A DNA stretch of 64,000 nucleotides, taken from Protopterus annectens. Taxonomy: Eukaryota; Chordata; Ceratodontiformes; Protopteridae. The position numbers and the translations under genes are program-made. This document shows positions 55,840-64,000 of the stretch, piece by piece; position 1 is the stretch's first letter, and each line of letters opens with the position of its first letter. Where the stretch lies: NCBI RefSeq assembly GCF_019279795.1, contig NC_056731.1, positions 859,956,999 through 860,020,998 of the forward strand, given 5' to 3'. The notes beneath the pieces were generated by a model, which saw only the letters and a program-made list of their open reading frames with translations, did no database searches and was not told where the DNA came from.

Positions 55840-56550
55840 GAATGACTGTGTTAATGTGTACATGTAGATGTGTGAGTTGAGGTGGCTGTCAAACTTCCAC
55901 ACACTACTAGACTAGTGGCTACAACATTGAGGCAGGGTGAACATTAGCTACCATTGAAGAACTTTTGAAAATCGTGGTTTAATGGTACATACACATAATG
56001 TGGGTTTGTGGAGAACACCAAACATCAGGAAGAACTGTGTATAGCCTTAAGGGCACTTATTAAAAAAGTGGAGCAAGAGGAACCACCAGATGCCAAGGAT
56101 ACTATAAGTATCATTCCTTAAAGGCACTAACTTGGATTGCAGATTCCAACCCTGTACCATTCCACCTGCCACAGTGGGATAAAAAAATGTAAATTGAAGG
56201 GAGGAGGGGCTTCCAACTTTGACAGACGAAATATCAGTGTTAACTCGCTACAGTAACTAATAAGTTAGTCTAGCAAGAGTTTTCATAATGTAAGTTGAGG
56301 ATGTCGGACATTATTCAATGCCTGCAATAGTTCATGAGTTACAAGGGAAAGAGAGAGGGAACAGAAAGTATGCCACTTAGTCTCAGTGCAAGAAATGTAC
56401 ACAAAGCCGAACGTAATGGTGTGACAAAGACAAAGGGACAACTTTTAATTCTTTCTCTTAGAAAGTAACTATAATAACAGCTTGTGCTCTATCATCAGGG
56501 ATGTTTTGACAGCACAACGACAGGTATATGGTATAGGTGGGTGGATGGGT

Positions 56551-56574
56551 GTGTGTGTGTGTGTGTGTGTGTGT
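56551..56574. repeat. short TG microsatellite
   Basis: About 12 GT units between GGGTGGATGG and TTTGACTATG. Confidence 0.92.
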
Positions 56575-59500
56575 TTGACTATGTGGATTGTGTTTAGAGA
56601 AAGTGATTGAATGAATGAATGCATTAGCTCACACTGTTAACTAACACAAACTGTTCTTCTGCACTTAAGTGGTTTACAGCAGTTCAGAGACGTGCACATT
56701 TTCCTACAATGTGTTTTTCCCATTCTGACTAATAATGTCTGAATGTGCTAGTACAGCATTGTGGAAACAGGATCTTTGTACTGAACCCCTTAATGCAAGA
56801 GTTTTTTTTTCTGAATCCCTGCATATATGTAGAATTAAGATAATTTCCCTGATTCTTTAGAGGTGGATCCCATGTCCTTTTAAGCAAATTGGATTGAAAA
56901 ATAAGATAAAATGCTGAAAGGCATGGAAATGATGGGTTTTGTTTGTTTGGTTGGTTGTTTTATACTTCCAAAGTCATTAGCCTATTTTCCCAGTTAGCAG
57001 AAGCTTTCTCTGAGAGACAAGTAGTCTAAAGATGCAAGCAGTTAACCATGAGAGGACTAAACACTGCCAGCTGAATGAATTGTTCAAGGTACAGAATAAT
57101 TATCATAAACACCCAGCAAAGCACTGTATAATACTTTAAATCTCCTGTACTGTAGGCCCATGGGATATATGCAAATGACCACTTAACAGACATACCAGAC
57201 TTTAGCTTTGCTGTGTCTTTCTTGTAGTTTTTACTACTACTGGTTTGTCTGTTTGACATTTTAGTCTTTGGTTTAAATAATTGTTAAAAGGAAAACGTGT
57301 ATAATACATAAAAATGAAAAAAATGTTTGTTATGTGTTGTGTTCTTTTCTGTTATTGTATGTATACCAATGCAATTCTCAACAACCCAAGAATCTAATAA
57401 AGATATTAAGAAAATACAGGAATATGATATGCATATTTGATTAGTAGTAAGAGACTATGGAATCCAGAGAAGAATCTATCATCAGTAATTCAGTAATTTT
57501 TGGGAAAATACAGACATCATAGTGTAAAGTCCATTTAGAGATCGCCACTTTGGATACTTATAGGAAGGATTCCTTATTTATGACTGTATGCATGGTGGTA
57601 CTAGCAGCGTATATGAAGAAGTAACTAGATTTAGCCACTTCTGCCTTAGGTACAGAAAGTGAAATGAACTAGTAGAGATCTAGTTAGAGGATGGAGAAAG
57701 TTTAACCAGCACTGAATATTTTAACAAAATATGCTGTTGGCCTTTAATAGGATTGCTTCTCCCCAGAAGTGATGAGTATGCAGCTGCACAGGGTTTTGTA
57801 CATAGTAATGAGTTATTAAAACAAAACTGCTGTTAAACATTAAGAAGCAACATGTAACTGTATTTCATTTCACCAGTAACTTGTGCTTGTCATCGTCACT
57901 GGCCTTTCTGGCAAATTTAGCTTTCATGGGAATCACCTTTGGTGTTTTTTGACATTAGAATTTTTTAAGGGTTGAGGATGCTATTTGCTGCAAATACTAC
58001 AAATGTTATGTAACCTATACCTTTGCTGGGTCAGTCAAAGTGATAATTTGAAGCTGAAGGATCTTACACGTCATATCAGTATAGGGGAGAAGACATCAGC
58101 AAGTATTTTCCTATATTGCATTGTTTAGCTGACTATATTCCTTGCAATCATCAACACACAAGGTTTTGAGTATAAAATCTAGTAAGGTAGATATCAGATA
58201 GTTGCAGGGTATGGTAATGTAATATTCAAGTCGTGACAATATGCACATTTGCTTCCCAAAGAAAAAAATACACATAATACAATAATAAATGCACAAAGTA
58301 AATATATTTGGCAACCTCTTTAAGAATGTCTTTATAGAATTAACTAGAAAATAACAAAAAAGTCATAAAGCAAAGATGAGTATAACAGCACGAGAGAAAC
58401 GTTTTCAGGCATGAAAAACATACATGAAAAGTAAAAAAAGAAATAACTAGAAAGTGTGAGCAGGTGTGCTAAAAGTAGTTGCAAAGCAAAACATAGGCAA
58501 AATTAGGTTGAAATATCCCATCATGCATAATAAAATTAGTAGCTGAAAAAGACAGTTGGCCTGCATAATCTTGGCAAATTCTCCTGGCCGTATGCAACTA
58601 AACACAGATTTATAACTTTTTTGTGACTGTTCTTAAATTTGTCTATGCCTCAGTGATTCAGAATTTATTTGAGGCTTTGAAACCCACCACAGCAGATGGT
58701 AGTTAAAAAGTATCTTAAATAAACATATGTCTGTATCCTGGCGTACATTGTAAACATGCTAGAGTTCTGAACAAGATTTACATTCAGTTTTTCATCCAGC
58801 AGTGTTTTATGGCAAACAGTTGCAGTTGGATTAGGATATGGCAAATATTTACCTGCTGCTTTGCGCCTGGTTATGGTTTATCAGAGGATTAAGGTTTCAA
58901 GAAGTTATTTTCTGGCCATCTTTTAAAAAAATCAGTCCACTGTAGTTCCCTAGGATAAATATACTATTAACTAATCTAACAGTATAATGCATCAGGGATC
59001 TCAGTTCCTTCAGGAGCACATACTGATGCAAACAGCAAATAGAAGTAACAGTATGAGGGAGGTGCCAACCCTGTTAGTGGGAGTCCTCTGGGGCTCAATA
59101 ATTACAAACATGCAAGCAGCAGAGGTGAAAAGCACACCATGCCTAAGCCCACCAATTTATGTGGAAGCCCTTATGTCTCAATAACCAAGAATGCACATTA
59201 AACAGGTGTGCAGTAAATCAAGTAAGATGGGGAAGCCACTAATATTAAATGAAAGACAGGGAAAGATAGCCCTTTGAGGGTACACAACTATGTTCCATCT
59301 GGAGCAATGCTTAGTAGCCATTTCTAGCCTGGCCATATTAAAATGGATTAAAGAGATCTAGGTAGCTCATGACCACAGTTAAATAACAATTAGTGAAGAT
59401 CAGAGTAAGTAATAAGCTGATGTGGAGAAGATGACAGCCAACATGTAGGTAAATCCAAGTGGGGTGGCTTATTCCTCTGCCATTTCTTTTTTTTTCTTTT

Positions 59501-60408
59501 ATATATTTATTATTTATTTATTTACATTTGTTGACCGGGAGTGTCCGACTGGACGTAGGTCCATTTTCAGCGGAGGCCCGGTGAGAAAAGCTCCACAGTT
59601 AAAATATACAGACAGTAGTTATATTGGATTTACATAGCAATTAACAATTTGATCAACATAGCAATTAAAAATTACAAACATAGTAACAGATGAAGAACAT
59701 AGTACATCAGTAGACAACTAGAATCTTTATCATCTGCGAAGTACATAACAGACATTAACAATTGTTACAATAAGAAGTTCCTGCTGTATAATAAGTAGTT
59801 AGGCTTATGAGCATCCGAGCTTGCTATAATCAAGGTAGATAGTGGGTGGATGGGGTGGGTGATATTAGAGGGGTAGTTGCAAGGGCATAGCCAGCATGTT
59901 TTTAGGTGCGCTTTTAGTAAAGTATTGAAGTGGGTGCATGATGGTACAGAGGTAATTGTGGGTGGGAGGGAGTTCCATAATTTGGCTATGGTGCAAGAGA
60001 ATAGTGCTTCTCCAGCAGAGTTATTGGCTTTAGTGACCTGTAAGTGATTTTTGTTGCTGAATCTTAGTGGTCTGGTGGTGCGATAGGGTTGGAGTAGATT
60101 CTGGAGGGATGGGACTTTTAGTGGATGGTTTACTAGTTTGTGGGCGAGTGCGAGTTGATACCATTGAAGGAGGTGAGGGAGTTCAAGCCAGCCCAGTTCA
60201 GCAAGGGAGAGACAGTGGTGACTACGGTAGGATGCCCCTGTGGCGAATGTGGCGATTTTGTTGTAGCAGGTCTCGAGCTTGTTTAGATTGTATTGCCTTA
60301 GGATGGTATATATTGGAGAGGCATAAAGTAGGGTGGAGGTAAGGTGGGAATTTGCTACTGAAATCTTTGCTGCTTTGGTGAGAAGTTGCTTATTTCTGTA
60401 TAACGCTC

Positions 60409-61450
60409 CTAGTTTTTTGTGGACTTTTTTATGGTCATGGATATGTGAATGTCAAATTTTAGTTTATTGTCTATTTCAACTCCTAGCAATTTGGTGTGTT
60501 CTGTTGGGTGTATAGTGGTGTTGTCTTTTGCTGTGATGTTAAAGTAAGAGTTGTTTTGAATATGTTTGGTGGGTTGAAAGATGAGTAGTTTAGTTTTGTT
60601 TGGGTTGAGTATTAATTGGGCATCGGATAACCAAGTTTCAACAGAGGAAAAGGCTTCCTGTGTGACTTTTTGCAGTTTGGGTAGGGACTGGGCTGAGCAG
60701 ATGATGGTTAAGTCATCTGCATATTGTATGACTGTCCCATGTTTGCTGGCAGAGGCTAGATTATTGGTGAGAGTAGAAGAGTAGGGGTCCAAGGATGGAT
60801 CCGTGGGGAACCCCTATAGAGACAGGTAGTTGGGGAGATATGTAATTCTGCCATACAATGGATTGTTTGCGGCCAGACAGGTAACTCTGAAACCAGTTGG
60901 TGACTGATTGAGAGAAGGATAGGTTACTGAGGACAGAGATGAGTTGTTTGTGTGGAACCATGTTGAATGCTTTAGATAGGTCTAGGAAAGTAGCAGAGGA
61001 GAAATAGCCATTGTTTTTATGCTGAATGATAGTGTTAGTAAAGGAGAGTAAGGCAGTGGTGGTGCTATGGTTTGGTCAGAAACCATGTTGAGTACTGGAA
61101 AGGAGGTTGTTAGTAAGGAGGTAGTCTGAGACCTGAGAGTGAATGCATCTCTCTACTATTTTGGAGAGTGGAGAGAGAATAGCTATGGGGTAGTAATTGG
61201 TTAGTTCTGTGGAGGGGCCGCCTTTGTGGAGGGGAATTATATATGATACTTTCCATAGTGTGGGAACATAACTTTCTGACAGAGATCGGTTAATCAAGAT
61301 GGATACTGGGTAGGCTAGAGCATCAGCTGTGATTTGTAGGTATTCACTTAGGAGGTTGTCTGCTGCTAATTTGGTGGGCTTAAGTTTAGTTAAGAGATTT
61401 TTTTTTTATGTTGGAGATAAGAACAAGAGAAAAAGAGAAGACAGTGGGGA
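60409..61450 (-). pseudogene. LINE reverse transcriptase, copy 2
   Basis: Reading down from 61450: LADNLLSEYLQ, WKVSYIIPLHKGGPSTEL, YYPIAILSPLSKIVERC, STQHGF. After a break near 61070: VTNWFQSYLSGRKQ, VSIGVPHGSILGPLLFYS. After another near 60790: VIQYADDLTIICSAQ, with the catalytic YADD intact at 60712-60723, then WLSDAQLILNPNKTKLLIF and LLGVEIDNKLKFD. The catalytic core survives and the frame is broken in at least two places. Confidence 0.88.
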
Positions 61451-61755
61451 GATTACTAGTTGAAGGTGTAGTTGGAGTGGAGGGGGGTTGTGTTGTCTAG
61501 CTAGTGATAGTATGGTTTGTGTGAAGTATGTGTTGAATGAGGTAGCAATATTTTTGGAGGAGTGATGGATGTTAAGAGGAGGGGTACTGACTTTACCTGG
61601 GTGGAGGATAGAGTTTATGGAGGACCAGAATTGTTTGGGGTTGTGCTGGGAGGAGTCTAGGGCAGACTGGTAGTATTGGAATATGTCCTGTTTTATTAGC
61701 TTTTTGACTCTATTGCATAGTTCTAGGAATTTCTGTCTAGTTGAGGGGGTTATGA

Positions 61756-63149
61756 TTATGCACCAGTGCTCCCAGGCTTTTTATCCCTGTTTTTCATTTC
61801 TGACTTAGTGGTTTTCTGTAGCCATGGAGAGGGTTGTGCTTTGTTTCTGGAAAGTCTTATGAGGGCGTGGTAATTAAGGATGCTCAGGAAGGTAGTATTA
61901 AAAAATTCAATTGCATCATCAAGACTGAGGTACTTTAGAGGATGCCAGTTACTTTCTTTGTGGGATGAGATGAATGTGAGTGGGTTAAAGTTTAGTTTTT
62001 TACGTATTTGATGGTAGATGACAGGTTTAACTTGGTATAGGTGTTTTTTGAGTAGGAATGTTGGGGAGTGATCACTGAGGCTATCCGATAAGCAGCCTGC
62101 TATATATGACTGGAGACTCTTACTGACTAGTATCCAATCCAGTGTAGTGTGCTTGTTGGAGTTTTTATTTATCCTGGTTGGTGACTGGACTAGTTGGGTG
62201 AAGCCATGAAGGTTTAGATGATAGGTTGGATGGTTGCCAGAACAGGATTGCCAGTCAATATTGAAATCACCTAAAATTATAGTTTCTTGGGGGAGATGGT
62301 GGGTAGTCCAGCTGAGGAGGTTTTCTAGTGGATGTATGTTTGGCCATGTGGGAAGTAGCATCCAATTATGTTGATGGTTTTATTTTGTTTTTTTGTTTTT
62401 TTTTTGAGGTTGGTATATATTATTTCTTCATTGCCTATTTGTGGAGCTGATGATTTTAAGATCTGGATGTTTAGATGCTGTTTAAATATTATATCTATAC
62501 AGCCTCCTTTCTTGTTTAGCCGGTCTACTCTTAGTATGCCATAACCAGTAGGGAGGATTTGCTCATTGCTTATTTGAGGTTTTAGCCAGATTTCTGTCAG
62601 GATGACTATATCTGGGGAGTACATGTCTATGGTGGCATGGAGTTCATGGACCTTGTTGGATATACTTCTAATATTTAGGCTTAGTAGAAGGAAGTCACTT
62701 GGCTTTCTATTGGCTGTGATTTGGGAGAAGTTGTAGTTTCTAGTCTGATTATGAGGAGTGGGGTTGGAGATGGCTGAACCAAGGTTGGGGTGGATGTCTC
62801 CACTTAGGGCTAGTTTTGATATGCATGAGGTTATTAGTTTTCTCAGTTTTTGAATGTGTTTGTTTATTAGGGAAACTTTATGATTGAGCTGTGTGGGTAA
62901 TAGGTATGGTGGGAGAGTTACTATGTTAAGTTGTAGGGATGCTTTTTGTAATATAGTTGATATGTGGGGGATGCATAGGGATGGTTCTTGAGTTGGTGGG
63001 AGAGGAGCTGAGTGAGGGTGAGACATGACTGTTGGTGTGAGTAGTAGTACAGTGGTAGTGGTTGAGTGGGGAATGATGGAGTTTTGGTAGGATGTAAGAT
63101 ATGCAAGGAGAGTGCATGCAGTGAGCATAGGTATGGTATGCTTATACAT
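61756..63149 (-). pseudogene. LINE N-terminal region and endonuclease, copy 2
   Basis: ATG at 63149. A Pro/Thr/Ser-rich, partly hydrophobic N-terminus leads to LALSGDIHPNLGSA (62776-62812), a decayed 2A-like motif. The endonuclease follows: LLLSLNIRSISNKVHELHA, DIVILTEIWLKPQ, RLNKKGGCIDIIF. After a frame change near 62345 come ETIILGDFNIDWQS, TLDWILVSKSLQ and SLSDHSPTFLLK. GDFN, the LDW(I/V)L box and SDH are the catalytic and ligand motifs of this nuclease family. Confidence 0.87.
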
Positions 63150-63735
63150 GTTAGCTGAGGAGGAGGGATAGTAGTAGGAAGATGGAGGAGGTAGTGTTGG
63201 TATGGTTGTCTGTTGGAAAGATGGGAGGGGTTTGTATGCATAATAAAGGTAGGACCACTGGGGGTGTGTGGGAAATGGGGGCAGGGTGGGGAGCGAAGTG
63301 GGCAGAGACCCTGTTAGTTGCTCTTACGAGGGGGCTGGAAACAATCAGGTAACAGAGTAAACTGATATAAGAACATATGATACTGAATGTGGAGACTCAG
63401 CTAGGTACCCTGTATTTCCACGAACTATCAGTTAGCTGTGCCCCTGTTCAAGCAGTTTTAGTAAGTTTTATGGCAGGGCTGAGCATAAAGTGCTGAAAGG
63501 GTGGTTATAGTTTTAAAAATGGTGCCTGCCACAGGTAATATTTATTAACTTTGGAATTGGCTTAAGGTAATAAACAGGGGAGGGGGAGAACAAAGGTGTG
63601 AGCAGGCATTTCTTTTGTACTGCTGCTAATGAGCCAAGATCCAAGCAAAGACAAGTTTGTGTTTAAGAAACAATCAGAATTTATGTTGTATTTACAGGAT
63701 TTATGTGTCCATAGGGAGTCTTTAGGAAACCTGTA

Positions 63736-63887
63736 ACCTCAGCATCCCCAAGAAGCTGTCTGGCATTGCCACTATCCACAGAAGAAAATGCCAGAAAAGT
63801 ACTTGAAAATGATTATATGCTATGTATTCTGGCATTTTCTTCTGTGGATAGTGGCAATGCCAGACAGCTTCTTGGGGATGCTGAGGT
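63736..63887. repeat. perfect 61-bp inverted repeat with 30-bp loop
   Basis: Arms 63736-63796 (starting ACCTCAGCATCCCCAAGAAG) and 63827-63887 are exact reverse complements over 61 bases. The AT-rich loop is 63797-63826. Pairing stops abruptly at both outer ends. No open frame and no matching element elsewhere in the window. Transcribed RNA would fold into one long perfect hairpin. Confidence 0.97.
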
Positions 63888-64000
63888 ACAATTGTGCCAG
63901 GATACAGTTTAGCAGTCTTTGCCAGGGTATGGAATCACAAATGCAGTGTCCTCCATCTATATAGCTGGATAGGACAAGAGATGGATTATTTGATAGTAAT

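Larger units (their letters stand above)
54894..59494. other. 4.6 kb without recognised genes
   Basis: No domain or element family recognised on either strand, and no open frame above about 80 codons. Simple repeats are present at 55766-55838 and 56551-56574, plus a G run near 55239. Confidence 0.5.
59495..63300 (-). mobile_element. L2/CR1-group LINE, copy 2 (best preserved)
   Basis: Minus-strand LINE with a TTTA-type tail at 59495-59525. The 3' UTR runs to 60408, then come RT (60409-61450), linker, endonuclease and N-terminal region to 63149, and a 5' UTR-like stretch to about 63300. The tail, 3' UTR and 5' UTR words are all shared with copy 1 at 17825-27770, so one family is present three times here. 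The clade is not resolved by eye. Confidence 0.87.

Noticed and set aside
54894..59494. Possible host exons in the unassigned regions
   Set aside because: Short frames only, none with a domain I know or convincing splice context; I could not support any.
1..64000. CRISPR, toxin-antitoxin, phage or other bacterial systems
   Set aside because: No spaced direct repeats and no prokaryotic gene organisation; everything recognisable is eukaryotic retroelement.

Overview
The window looks like vertebrate nuclear DNA made almost entirely of transposable elements. I recognise no host exon, rRNA or tRNA gene, and nothing bacterial. The mix of DIRS-type tyrosine-recombinase retrotransposons, L1, CR1/L2-group LINEs, a tRNA-derived SINE, hairpin (MITE-like) elements and long TA and TG microsatellites fits a large-genome vertebrate such as a caecilian, salamander or lungfish. 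That taxonomic guess is inference; no marker in the window fixes the species.

Layout, left to right. (1) 1-5351: DIRS element A (+), its left end cut by the window edge, inserted into an older DIRS family (D). (2) 5352-16018: DIRS family D. Two copies of a 2.5-kb unit (5' part of the element plus about 770 bp of flank, with a long TA microsatellite) run head to tail into D3, a full-length but badly decayed copy. (3) 16019-17820: no gene seen. (4) 17825-27770: an L2/CR1-group LINE (-), split by a hairpin element (18967-19587) and by DIRS element B (+, 21158-26527). (5) about 28430-43312: one L1 (-), split by a CR1-like LINE (-, 29905 to about 34000, itself carrying a small hairpin element and a foreign CR1 3' end) and by DIRS element C (+, 37559-43032). 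(6) 43490-45430: parts of a second L1 (-), interrupted by the 3' end of the L2/CR1-group LINE. (7) 45431-50170: mostly unassigned, with a SINE flanked by 18-bp target duplications, a SINE/L2-like remnant with a TG run, and a third L1 fragment (+). (8) about 51000-54893: a second CR1-like LINE (+). (9) 54894-59490: no gene seen, TG microsatellites. (10) 59495-63300: a second long copy of the L2/CR1-group LINE (-). (11) 63736-63887: a perfect 61-bp inverted repeat around a 30-bp loop.

How the parts work. In each DIRS element three overlapping reading frames encode Gag, a reverse transcriptase/RNase H polyprotein with a methyltransferase-like tail, and a tyrosine recombinase. They lie between inverted terminal repeats, and an internal complementary region carries copies of both outer ends. 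The LINEs carry an endonuclease and reverse transcriptase, preceded in the CR1-like copies by an ORF1 with a GDSL/SGNH esterase domain. Every coding region here is broken by frameshifts, stops or deletions, so the proteins are annotated as pseudogenes. Many breaks lie at homopolymers, so some may be assembly errors.
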